From: Lutimaribacter salitolerans
GTDB taxonomy: Bacteria; Pseudomonadota; Alphaproteobacteria; Rhodobacterales; Rhodobacteraceae
Direction: 5' to 3'
Assembly: GCF_042677865.1 (NCBI RefSeq)
Contig: NZ_JBHUDD010000041.1
Location: 1-64,000 of the forward strand
Length of the DNA: 64,000 nucleotides
Shown in pieces: positions 35,236 through 42,966 of this stretch. Numbering within the stretch: the stretch's first letter is position 1; each line of letters opens with the position of its first letter. The translations under genes were made by a program, and so were the position numbers. Under the pieces are notes generated by a model, which saw only the letters and a list, made by a program, of their open reading frames with translations, was not told where the DNA came from and ran no database searches.

Positions 35236-36567
35236 ATGATCGAGCTCTATGAAACCCAAAGGGCGATGCGCCACATGCGCAAGGCGGCGATGCAGCGCGG
35301 CGTGGTGGCCATTCTGGACGTGGGCAGTTCCAAGATCGCGTGCCTTGTGCTGCGCTTCGACGGCGCCGAACGGCTGGAGGCCGAGGGCATCGGTCCGATG
35401 GCGGGGCAGGCCGGGTTCCGCGTGATCGGCGCGGCCACGACCCGCTCGCGCGGCGTGCGCTTTGGCGAGATCAACGCCATGCAGGAAACCGAACGTGCGA
35501 TCCGCACGGCGTTGCAGGCGGCACAGAAGATGGCGAACATCCGCGTCGATCATGTGATCGCGTGTTTTTCAGGGGCCGAGCCGCGCAGCTATGGTGTGGC
35601 GGGCGAGATGGAGTTGCAGGGCCACGTTGTCACCGAGCAGGATGTCAGCCGCGTGCTGAGCGCCTGCGACGTGCCCGATTTCGGTCCGGGCCGCGAGGTG
35701 CTGCATGCCCAGCCGGTGAATTTCGCGCTGGATCACCGCTCGGGGCTGGGCGATCCGCGCGGGCAGATGGGCCAGCGGCTGGCCTGCGACATGCACATGC
35801 TGACGGTCGAGGATACGGCGATCCAGAATCTGGCGCATTGCGTCAAGCGCTGCGATCTGGAATTGGCGGGCATTGCCAGCTCGGCCTACGTGTCGGGGAT
35901 TTCCGCGCTGGTCGAGGACGAGCAGGAACTGGGTGCGGCCTGCATCGACATGGGCGGCGGGGCCACGGGCGTGTCGATCTTCATGAAAAAGCACATGATC
36001 TATGCCGATACGGTGCGCATGGGCGGCGATCACGTGACCAGCGATATCTCCATGGGGCTGTCGGTGCCGATGCCGGTGGCCGAACGGATCAAGACATTCT
36101 ACGGCGGCGTTGTGGCCACCGGGCGCGACGATGCCGAGATGATCGAGATCCACGGCGAGACCGGCGACTGGGAGCACGACCGCCGCGCGGTCAGCCGCGC
36201 CGAGCTGATCGGCATCATGCGCCCCCGGGTCGAGGAAATCCTGGAAGAGGTCCGCGCGCGGCTGGATGCGGCGGGGTTCGAGCACCTGCAAAGCCAGCAG
36301 ATCGTGCTGACCGGCGGGGCCAGCCAGATCCCCGGGCTGGACGGGCTGGCCAGCCGCATCCTGGGCCAGCAGGTGCGGCTGGGCCGTCCGCTGCGGGTGC
36401 ATGGCCTGCCGCAGGCCGCCACCGGCCCGGCCTTTGCCAGCGCCGTGGGGCTGTGCCTGTTCGCCGCCAACCCGCAGGATGAATGGTGGGATTTCGATCT
36501 GCCGGTCGACCGGTACCCGGCCCGCAGCCTGCGTCGTGCGGTCAAGTGGTTCAAGGACAACTGGTAA
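35236..36567 (+). CDS. ftsA: Cell division protein FtsA
   Basis: A 443-residue actin-like protein that tethers FtsZ to the membrane. It has VVAILDVGSSKIACLVLRF (phosphate 1), the SHS2/1C domain (about 100-180), CIDMGGGATGVSIF (phosphate 2) and LTGGASQIPGLDGLAS (adenosine). The C-terminal amphipathic membrane-targeting helix is RSLRRAVKWFKDNW. GGGAGAATAAG precedes the ATG at 35236. Confidence 0.96.
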   Translation: MIELYETQRAMRHMRKAAMQRGVVAILDVGSSKIACLVLRFDGAERLEAEGIGPMAGQAGFRVIGAATTRSRGVRFGEINAMQETERAIRTALQAAQKMANIRVDHVIACFSGAEPRSYGVAGEMELQGHVVTEQDVSRVLSACDVPDFGPGREVLHAQPVNFALDHRSGLGDPRGQMGQRLACDMHMLTVEDTAIQNLAHCVKRCDLELAGIASSAYVSGISALVEDEQELGAACIDMGGGATGVSIFMKKHMIYADTVRMGGDHVTSDISMGLSVPMPVAERIKTFYGGVVATGRDDAEMIEIHGETGDWEHDRRAVSRAELIGIMRPRVEEILEEVRARLDAAGFEHLQSQQIVLTGGASQIPGLDGLASRILGQQVRLGRPLRVHGLPQAATGPAFASAVGLCLFAANPQDEWWDFDLPVDRYPARSLRRAVKWFKDNW

Positions 36568-36917
36568 CGATTGGCAGGTGACGCAGGGCGCGCCCTGTGT
36601 TAACTTATCCACAGACCATCCGCAGAGGTGGCACGAGGCATACGGAAGGTCGGGCAGACCATCCACAACTCAACCGGGCCGGGTTTTCACGCAGAGTGAT
36701 TCTGTGAGCAGATGATCTGTGTTGTGTGTGAACCGGGTTCGACCCGCCAAATCTGGGGATTTCGGCAAAATCCCGCGTGTTTGGGGCAGTTTTGGACTAG
36801 ATTTTGTAGCAATTTCGCGTTTTTTTCGTGACGATCCAAAGGCCAAGCGGTAAGACTGGTGGAAAATATGCAGAAAAATGCCCGGTCAGGCGGGCCTAAA
36901 GCACAGGCGGACAAAGC
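36568..36917. promoter_or_regulatory. ftsA-ftsZ intergenic region, probable ftsZ promoter
   Basis: This 350-base gap is large for a division cluster and has no supported gene. It probably gives ftsZ its own promoter. A perfect DnaA-box match lies at 36605-36613. The stretch 36780-36850 is T-rich (TTTTGGACTAGATTTTGTAGC, then TTTCGCGTTTTTTTCG), a fair place for a promoter, but no boxes are assigned. Confidence 0.5.
36605..36613 (+). promoter_or_regulatory. Perfect 9-mer DnaA-box match upstream of ftsZ
   Basis: TTATCCACA matches the DnaA consensus exactly. It lies 305 bases before the ftsZ start. A weaker relative (CCATCCACAA) follows at about 36658. DnaA control of ftsZ is known in Caulobacter; here it is only suggested. 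Confidence 0.45.
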
Positions 36918-38561
36918 ATGACATTGAATCTCTCGGTGCCCGGACATGACGAGCTGAAACCCCGTATCACCGTTTTCGGTGTCGGTGGCGCAGGCGGGAA
37001 TGCGGTCAACAACATGATCGAAAAGCAGCTTACGGGCTGCGAATTCGTGGTGGCCAATACGGATGCCCAGGCGTTGCAGCAATCGCGCGCGGAATGCCGC
37101 ATCCAGATGGGCGTGAAGGTGACCGAGGGGTTGGGTGCCGGGGCCAAGGCCACGATCGGCGCAGCTGCCGCCGAGGAAAGCATCGAACAGATCGTCGATC
37201 AGCTGGCCGGCGCGCATATGTGTTTCATCACCGCAGGCATGGGCGGTGGCACCGGGACCGGGGCCGCGCCGATCATCGCGCAGGCCGCGCGGGAATTGGG
37301 CGTTCTGACCGTCGGCGTGGTGACCAAACCCTTCCAGTTCGAAGGGGCCAAGCGCATGAAGCAGGCCGAGGACGGTGTCGAGGCGCTGCAAAAGGTCGTT
37401 GATACGCTGATCATCATCCCCAACCAGAACCTGTTCCGGCTGGCGAATGAAAAGACCACCTTTACCGAAGCCTTCAGCCTGGCAGACGATGTGCTGTATC
37501 AGGGCGTCAAGGGTGTGACCGACCTGATGGTGCGCCCGGGCCTGATCAACCTCGATTTCGCCGACGTCCGCGCCGTCATGGACGAGATGGGCAAGGCGAT
37601 GATGGGAACCGGCGAGGCCGAGGGCGAAGATCGCGCAATCCAGGCGGCGGAGAAGGCCATAGCGAACCCGCTGCTGGACGAAATCAGCCTGCGTGGCGCC
37701 AAGGGCGTCCTGATCAACATCACCGGCGGGCATGACCTGACCCTGTTCGAACTGGACGAGGCGGCAAACCGCATCCGCGAAGAGGTTGACCCCGATGCCA
37801 ACATCATCGTGGGCAGCACGCTGGACACCGACCTTGGCGGCGCGATGCGTGTGTCTGTCGTGGCGACGGGTATCGACGCCACCGACAAGAGCATGGAAAT
37901 GCCCGTGCCGCGTCGGTCGATGGCTGCCCCGCTGAAGCCCACCGTCTCTGCAGAAGAGTATGCGTCCGAACCCGCGCAGCAGCCTCAGGTGGCCGCCCGG
38001 GCGCAGGAGCCCAGCCTGTTCGAGGACCTGGACGCGCAGCGCGCCGCCGCCGAAGAGCAGATGGAAGACATCTTCGAAGAGCAGGCCCCGGCCCGCACCG
38101 CGCAGAACGACCTGCCGCCGCCCGCCTATGTCGCGCCGCAGCAGCCCGAGTTCCAGCCCCGCACGATGGACGAATACGAGGACGAGGCTGAAACCTTTGT
38201 CGCGCCCCGCGCACCCGCCCCCGGCACCCCTTCGCCCGAGGCGATGGCCCGTCTGCAGGCAGCCGTAGGCCGCGCACCCGGTGCACGTGGCCAGGCCCCC
38301 CAGCAAGCCGCGCCGCAGCCGCAGCATCAGCCCCAGGCCCAGCAGCGCGCCTCCGCGGCAGATGCGGAGAAGTCGCGCTTTGGCATCAACTCGCTGATCA
38401 ACCGGATGACCGGACATGGCGAAGGGCAGGCGGCACCGCAGCCGCAGCGCCAGCAGCCGCAGGTGCGGTCGCAGGCCGTCAGCCCGCAGCCGCGCGACGA
38501 GACCGACCCCGATCAGGAGCGGATCGAAATTCCGGCCTTCCTGCGTCGTCAAGCGAACTGA
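36918..38561 (+). CDS. ftsZ: Cell division GTPase FtsZ
   Basis: A 547-residue tubulin homologue that forms the Z ring. The GTPase core (residues 1-320) has GVGGAGGNAVNNM, the tubulin signature GGGTGTGAAP (near residue 110) and NLDFADVRAVM. A long Pro/Gln/Ala-rich linker (about 330-530) makes it much longer than E. coli FtsZ (383), typical for Alphaproteobacteria. The conserved C-terminal peptide that binds FtsA is IEIPAFLRRQAN. The ribosome site is weak (CAGGCGG). A strong terminator follows. Confidence 0.97.
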   Translation: MTLNLSVPGHDELKPRITVFGVGGAGGNAVNNMIEKQLTGCEFVVANTDAQALQQSRAECRIQMGVKVTEGLGAGAKATIGAAAAEESIEQIVDQLAGAHMCFITAGMGGGTGTGAAPIIAQAARELGVLTVGVVTKPFQFEGAKRMKQAEDGVEALQKVVDTLIIIPNQNLFRLANEKTTFTEAFSLADDVLYQGVKGVTDLMVRPGLINLDFADVRAVMDEMGKAMMGTGEAEGEDRAIQAAEKAIANPLLDEISLRGAKGVLINITGGHDLTLFELDEAANRIREEVDPDANIIVGSTLDTDLGGAMRVSVVATGIDATDKSMEMPVPRRSMAAPLKPTVSAEEYASEPAQQPQVAARAQEPSLFEDLDAQRAAAEEQMEDIFEEQAPARTAQNDLPPPAYVAPQQPEFQPRTMDEYEDEAETFVAPRAPAPGTPSPEAMARLQAAVGRAPGARGQAPQQAAPQPQHQPQAQQRASAADAEKSRFGINSLINRMTGHGEGQAAPQPQRQQPQVRSQAVSPQPRDETDPDQERIEIPAFLRRQAN

Positions 38562-38582
38562 TACAGGTCACGAATTCGTGTC

Positions 38583-38609
38583 AAAGGCCGCCCCTGTGGC
38601 GGCCTTTTT
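38583..38609 (+). terminator. Rho-independent terminator after ftsZ
   Basis: AAGGCCGCC, loop CCTGT, GGCGGCCTTTTTC: a nine-base-pair stem followed by a T run, 22 bases after the ftsZ stop. It separates ftsZ from lpxC. Confidence 0.9.
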
Positions 38610-38779
38610 CGTTTTGAAATCAATGCCCTGCCCGAAATGTAACAGTTTCTTGGCAAAAGCCTGCCGACCCCCGGGGCACATGTTTCAGACCGTTACAAAG
38701 ATTGAGTTGAGTGGTGGGGTGTCACCAAATAGTTAAGGATCAGCGAAGAGGGGGATGTCTTTGCTGGATCGAGGTTAAA

Positions 38780-39700
38780 GTGCAGACAACAATAAAAAAT
38801 CCAATGGCTTTCACAGGCGTGGGCCTTCATTCGGGCCGTCCGGCGCGGATGATCCTGCGTCCGGCCCCCGTGGGGCATGGCATCGTGTTTTGCCGCAGCG
38901 ACGTGGCCACCGGCAACGCGCTGATCCCGGCGCGCTGGGACCTCGTGCACCAGTCGCCCCTGTGCACCCTGCTGGAAAACAGCGAAGGCGTGACCGTCTC
39001 GACGGTCGAGCATATCATGGCGGCCCTTGCCGGGTGCGGCATCCACAACGTGCTGATCGAGATTGACGGACCCGAAGTGCCGATCATGGACGGCAGCGCA
39101 TCGCATTTCGTGGCCAAGATCCTTGGTCGTGGCCTGATGAAACAGGACGCCCCGGTGCGTGCCATCGAAGTGCTGGAGACAGTGCAGGTGACCCGCGGCG
39201 ATGCCTGGGCACGGCTGGATCCGGGGTCGGCCCTGACCATCGACTTTCAGATCGACTTTGCCGACCGCGCCATTGGCCACCAGCACAAGGTGCTGAACAT
39301 GTCCAACGGCAGCTTCGTGCGCGAACTGTGCGACAGCCGCACCTTCTGCCGTCAGGCCGATGTGGATGCGATGCGCGCGCAGGGTCTGGCGCTGGGAGGC
39401 ACGCTGGAAAACGCGGTCGTGGTCGACGGCGATGCGGTGCTGACGCCCGGAGGTCTGCGCCACCGCGACGAGGCGGTGCGCCACAAGATGCTGGACGCCC
39501 TGGGCGATTTGTCGCTGGCCGGTGCGCCGCTTTTCGCAGGCTACACCGGGTATCGCGCAGGCCATGCCCTGACCAATGACCTGCTGCGCGCGCTGTTTGC
39601 CCGCCCGCAGGCGTGGCGCTGGGTGACCTGCGATGCCGCGATGGCCGCGCGCCTGCCCGGCGCGGGTGTGCATCTGGGCGAGATGCGTCGCGTTGCATGA
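38780..39700 (+). CDS. lpxC: UDP-3-O-acyl-N-acetylglucosamine deacetylase
   Basis: A 306-residue zinc amidase, the committed step of lipid A synthesis. It has GVGLHSGRPARM, the zinc His in VSTVEHIMAAL (near residue 78), and the second site RHKMLDALGDLSLAG (H-x3-D), with the general acid His in RAGHALTNDLLRAL. A GTG at 38780 gives the usual N-terminus (VQTTIKNPMAFTGVGLHSG) and has GAGG upstream; the frame is open to 38711 but without family-like residues. Confidence 0.95.
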   Translation: MQTTIKNPMAFTGVGLHSGRPARMILRPAPVGHGIVFCRSDVATGNALIPARWDLVHQSPLCTLLENSEGVTVSTVEHIMAALAGCGIHNVLIEIDGPEVPIMDGSASHFVAKILGRGLMKQDAPVRAIEVLETVQVTRGDAWARLDPGSALTIDFQIDFADRAIGHQHKVLNMSNGSFVRELCDSRTFCRQADVDAMRAQGLALGGTLENAVVVDGDAVLTPGGLRHRDEAVRHKMLDALGDLSLAGAPLFAGYTGYRAGHALTNDLLRALFARPQAWRWVTCDAAMAARLPGAGVHLGEMRRVA

Positions 39701-39741
39701 TGCCACGGGCCCGTGTCGCGAGAATTTGTGCCAAAGGCGTT

Positions 39742-39769
39742 TTGCACCGAATTTTTCTGTGCTAGGACC
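39742..39769 (+). promoter_or_regulatory. Possible sigma-70-type promoter of bamD
   Basis: TTGCAC, 16 bases, then TAGGAC, 58 bases before the bamD ATG. The spacer is T-rich (AATTTTTCTGTG). This is a weak match, judged by eye. Confidence 0.3.
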
Positions 39770-39826
39770 ATCCTCGACAGCCGGTTGCGACCGGCCGGAA
39801 AGGTCCCTGGAAGGAAGAGATCGAGC

Positions 39827-40675
39827 ATGACAGGCGGCACAGCGTCACGACGGATGACAGGGGTTGTTCTTGCCTTGGCCCTGTTGGCCGGATGCAGCAA
39901 TGCCAACAGGGTGGCCACGGGCGACCTGCCTCTGGACACCTTCACCCCGCAGCAGATTTTCGAACGTGGCGAGTTCGAGATGGAGCGCAACCGCGAGGAT
40001 CGCGCGGCGTTCTATTTCTCCGAGATCGAGCGGCTGCACCCCTATTCCGAATGGGCCAAACGCGCCTTGATCATGCAGGCCTTTGCCTATCACCGCGATC
40101 AGGATTACGAAAACAGCCGCTCGGCGGCGCAGCGGTACATCGATTTCTATCCTGCGGACGAGGATGCGGCCTATGCCCAGTATCTGCTGGCGCTGTCCTA
40201 TTACGACCAGATCGACGATGTCGGTCGCGACCAGGGCCTGACCTTTCAGGCGTTGCAATCGCTGCGCACCGTCATCGAAACCTATCCCGACAGCGAATAT
40301 GCGCGCTCGGCGGTTCTGAAATTCGACCTGGCCTTCGACCATCTGGCCGCCAAGGAGATGGAGATCGGGCGCTACTACCTCAAGCGCGATCACTACACGG
40401 CGGCGATCAACCGGTTCCGCGTGGTGGTCGAGGATTTCCAGACCACCAGCCACACGCCCGAGGCGCTGCACCGTCTCGTCGAGGCCTACCTGTCACTGGG
40501 CCTGACCAACGAGGCGCAGACCGCCGGGGCGATCCTTGGCTTCAACTATCGTGGCACGGACTGGTACGAGGACAGCTTCAAACTGCTGACGGGCCGGGGG
40601 CTGGAACTTGAGGCGGCGGGCGACAACTGGTTGTCCCAGATTTACCGCCAGATGTTGCAGGGCAAGTGGCTGTAA
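39827..40675 (+). CDS. bamD: Outer membrane protein assembly factor BamD
   Basis: A 282-residue outer-membrane lipoprotein of the BAM complex. A lipobox is clear (VVLALALLAGC, Cys near residue 24), followed by TPR-like repeats: FERGEFEMERNREDRAAFYF, AKRALIMQAFAYHRDQDYENS, AQYLLALSYYDQI, IGRYYLKRDHYTAAINRF, ALHRLVEAYLSLGLTNEA. The ATG at 39827 with GGAAGG upstream was chosen over 39713. recN follows; the two are paired in many Alphaproteobacteria. Confidence 0.95.
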   Translation: MTGGTASRRMTGVVLALALLAGCSNANRVATGDLPLDTFTPQQIFERGEFEMERNREDRAAFYFSEIERLHPYSEWAKRALIMQAFAYHRDQDYENSRSAAQRYIDFYPADEDAAYAQYLLALSYYDQIDDVGRDQGLTFQALQSLRTVIETYPDSEYARSAVLKFDLAFDHLAAKEMEIGRYYLKRDHYTAAINRFRVVVEDFQTTSHTPEALHRLVEAYLSLGLTNEAQTAGAILGFNYRGTDWYEDSFKLLTGRGLELEAAGDNWLSQIYRQMLQGKWL

Positions 40676-40680
40676 CGCAT

Positions 40681-40703
40681 GGTGGGGTGACACCCCACCC
40701 TAC
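40681..40703. repeat. Dispersed palindromic repeat, variant copy 5
   Basis: GGTGGGGTGACACCCCACC followed by CTAC. It has the same architecture and CTAC end as the four identical copies, but both arms differ together (GGTGGGGTG/CACCCCACC), preserving pairing. It fills most of the bamD-recN gap and ends 12 bases before the recN start. Confidence 0.8.
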
Positions 40704-40714
40704 GGGGTGTGGCT

Positions 40715-42364
40715 ATGCTGCGGGCGCTTGAAATCCGCGATATCCTGATCATCGACCGGCTCGAACTGGTGTTCCGGCCGGGTCTGAACGTGCTGACCGG
40801 CGAAACCGGGGCGGGCAAGTCTATCCTGCTGGATTCGCTCGGGTTCGTGCTGGGCTGGCGAGGCAGGGCCGAGCTGGTGCGCCAGGGCGCCGAGCAGGGC
40901 GAGGTCGTGGCCGAGTTCGATCTTGGCCCCGACCATCCGGCGCGGGCCGTGCTGGACGACGCCGGGATACCCGCCGAGGACGGCCTGATCCTGCGCCGTG
41001 TCAACACCCGTGACGGGCGCAAGACAGCCTGGGTCAACGACCGCCGCGCCTCGGGTGAGGTGCTGCGGCGGTTGTCGGAAACGCTGGTCGAACTGCACGG
41101 GCAACACGACGATCGCGGGTTGCTGGACCCGCGCGGCCATCGCGCATTGCTGGATGAGTATGGCGAGACAGCCGCGCTGCTGGCGAATACGCGGGCCGCA
41201 TGGCGTGCCCTGCGCGAGGCGCGCAAGGCACAGGAACAGGCCCGCGCCGCGCTGGACGAGGTGCGTGCCGAAGAGGAATTCCTGCGCCATGCGGTGGCCG
41301 AGCTGGACAAGCTGGCCCCCGAACCGGGTGAAGAGCAGGAGCTGGACCGCCGCCGCCGCATGATGCAGGCCGCCGCCCGCATCCGCGAGGATATCGCCCG
41401 CGCCCATTTGGCCCTTGGCAATGACGGGGCCGAGGGGGCGATGGGCGACGCGCTGCGCTGGATCGAAGGCGTGGCCGAACAGGCAGAGGGCGCGCTGGAT
41501 GCCCCCATCGACGCCGTGGGTCGGGCGCTGGGTGAGGTCAGTGACGCGATGGCGGGGCTGGAAACCGCGCTGGATCAACTGGATTTCAACCCCTACGAGT
41601 TGGAAGAGGCCGAGGAGCGGCTGTTCGCCATTCGCGGCCTTGCGCGCAAGCACAGCGTTCTGCCCGACGATCTGGCCGAATTCGCCGACGGGCTGCGCGT
41701 GCGTCTGACAGCGCTGGATCAGGGTGATGCCGATCTGGCCGATCTGGCCCGCGCCGTGACGCAGGCCGAGGCCGCGTATGACGCCGCCGCCCAGGCGCTG
41801 ACCGATGCGCGCGCGGCCGCCGCCGCCCGGCTGGATCGCGCCGTGACGACCGAGCTTGCCCCGCTCAAGATGGACCGCGCGGTGTTCACCACGCAGATCA
41901 GCGCCGCCGATCCCGGCCCCGACGGGCGCGACACCGTCGCCTTTACCGTGGCCACGAACCCCGGTGCCCCCGCCGGGCCGCTGGGCAAGATCGCCTCGGG
42001 CGGCGAGCTGAGCCGCTTCATGCTGGCGCTCAAGGTCTGCCTGTCGGGCGCAGAGAGTGGCCGCACGATGATCTTTGACGAGATCGACCGCGGCGTGGGC
42101 GGGGCCACGGCGGATGCGGTGGGCCGGCGGCTGGCGGCCCTGGCGCAGGGCGGGCAGGTTCTGGTGGTCACGCATTCGCCGCAGGTGGCCGCGCTGGGCG
42201 CGCATCACTGGCGGGTCGAAAAGCGGGTGGTGGACGACATCACCCTGTCCACCGTCGTGCCGCTGGAACAGGCCGCGCGGGTAGACGAGATCGCGCGCAT
42301 GGTCTCGGGCGACACGGTCACGGACGAAGCGCGCGCCGCGGCCCGCGCCCTGCTGGCGGGGTAG
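40715..42364 (+). CDS. recN: DNA repair protein RecN
   Basis: A 549-residue SMC-like ATPase involved in double-strand break repair. It has Walker A LTGETGAGKSILLDSLGFVLG (near residue 32), a long coiled-coil middle (about 155-370), the ABC signature region SGGELSRFMLALK and Walker B MIFDEIDRGVGGATADAVGRRL, then VTHSPQVAALG. The ATG at 40715 fits the family start (MLRALEIRDILIIDRLEL). A palindromic repeat lies just upstream in the position of the ribosome site, so translation may depend on its folding. Confidence 0.96.
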   Translation: MLRALEIRDILIIDRLELVFRPGLNVLTGETGAGKSILLDSLGFVLGWRGRAELVRQGAEQGEVVAEFDLGPDHPARAVLDDAGIPAEDGLILRRVNTRDGRKTAWVNDRRASGEVLRRLSETLVELHGQHDDRGLLDPRGHRALLDEYGETAALLANTRAAWRALREARKAQEQARAALDEVRAEEEFLRHAVAELDKLAPEPGEEQELDRRRRMMQAAARIREDIARAHLALGNDGAEGAMGDALRWIEGVAEQAEGALDAPIDAVGRALGEVSDAMAGLETALDQLDFNPYELEEAEERLFAIRGLARKHSVLPDDLAEFADGLRVRLTALDQGDADLADLARAVTQAEAAYDAAAQALTDARAAAAARLDRAVTTELAPLKMDRAVFTTQISAADPGPDGRDTVAFTVATNPGAPAGPLGKIASGGELSRFMLALKVCLSGAESGRTMIFDEIDRGVGGATADAVGRRLAALAQGGQVLVVTHSPQVAALGAHHWRVEKRVVDDITLSTVVPLEQAARVDEIARMVSGDTVTDEARAAARALLAG

Positions 42365-42371
42365 GGCGGCG

Positions 42372-42421
42372 AAAAATCCTTGGATCAAGGATTTTTGGGC
42401 GTTCTTTCTGAAAGAACGCCC
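42372..42421. terminator. Two adjacent perfect hairpins between recN and the Lrp-type gene
   Basis: The first is AAAAATCCTTG, loop GAT, CAAGGATTTTT (42372-42396); the second is GGGCGTTCTTT, loop CTG, AAAGAACGCCC (42397-42421). Each has an 11-base-pair perfect stem. They lie between convergent genes, so bidirectional termination is the simplest reading. The first, with A and T tracts in its stem, fits a two-way terminator. Confidence 0.75.
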
Positions 42422-42424
42422 GGA

Positions 42425-42862
42425 TCACATTGCCCGGTCCAGCTTCGTGCTCAGGTGGATCAGCGACTCGGAGCTGCGCACGCCCTTGGCCTCGCCGATG
42501 CGATCCAGAGTTTCATCAAGGATCTCGGTGCTTTCGGCGGCGATCTGCACGATCAGGTCGAACCGCCCGCTGGTGGTGTGCACGCGCTCGACCTGTGGCA
42601 GGGATTTCAGCCGCGCCAGCACGGCGGGCCCCGATCGCGGCTCGATCTGCAACAGGGCGGTGGCGCGCAGGTGGGCAGGCGCGCTGTGGCCCAGTTGCAC
42701 GCGGTAGCCCTTGATCGTGCCCTGCGCCTCCATCCGGTCCAGCCTTGCCTGCACGGTGGTGCGCGCCAGACCCAGACGCTTGGCCAAGGCCGTCACCGGC
42801 AGGCGGGCGTTTTCAGCCAGCAGCGACAGGATGGCGCGGTCGATTTCGTCAATCTGTATCAT
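42425..42862 (-). CDS. Lrp/AsnC family transcriptional regulator
   Basis: A 145-residue feast/famine regulator. It has an N-terminal winged HTH (DEIDRAILSLLAENARLPVTALAKRLGLARTTVQARLDRMEAQG) and a C-terminal RAM ligand-binding domain (about 65-140; VERVHTTSGRFDLIVQI). It is divergent from the decarboxylase gene at 42967, and a perfect inverted repeat lies between them, so it probably controls that gene in response to an amino acid (inference). Confidence 0.92.
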   Translation of the reverse strand: MIQIDEIDRAILSLLAENARLPVTALAKRLGLARTTVQARLDRMEAQGTIKGYRVQLGHSAPAHLRATALLQIEPRSGPAVLARLKSLPQVERVHTTSGRFDLIVQIAAESTEILDETLDRIGEAKGVRSSESLIHLSTKLDRAM

Positions 42863-42888
42863 GAGATGGCAGTATGCCGAAAACGAGA

Positions 42889-42908
42889 GTCATTTCCATC
42901 GAAATGAC
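42889..42908. promoter_or_regulatory. Perfect inverted repeat, candidate Lrp-type operator
   Basis: GTCATTTC-CATC-GAAATGAC is an eight-base-pair palindrome with a four-base spacer in the 104-base divergent gap between the Lrp-type gene and the decarboxylase gene. Size and place suit an operator for the neighbouring regulator. Confidence 0.6.
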
Positions 42909-42966
42909 GCGCGATTCTGACGCTGGCCTGCGGCATGATGGTCAAAACACCAAAACCGAGGCGCGC

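Noticed and set aside
36687..38552. A 621-codon open frame on the minus strand across ftsZ
   Set aside because: It is an antisense shadow; ftsZ is certain, and the reverse translation is compositionally biased.
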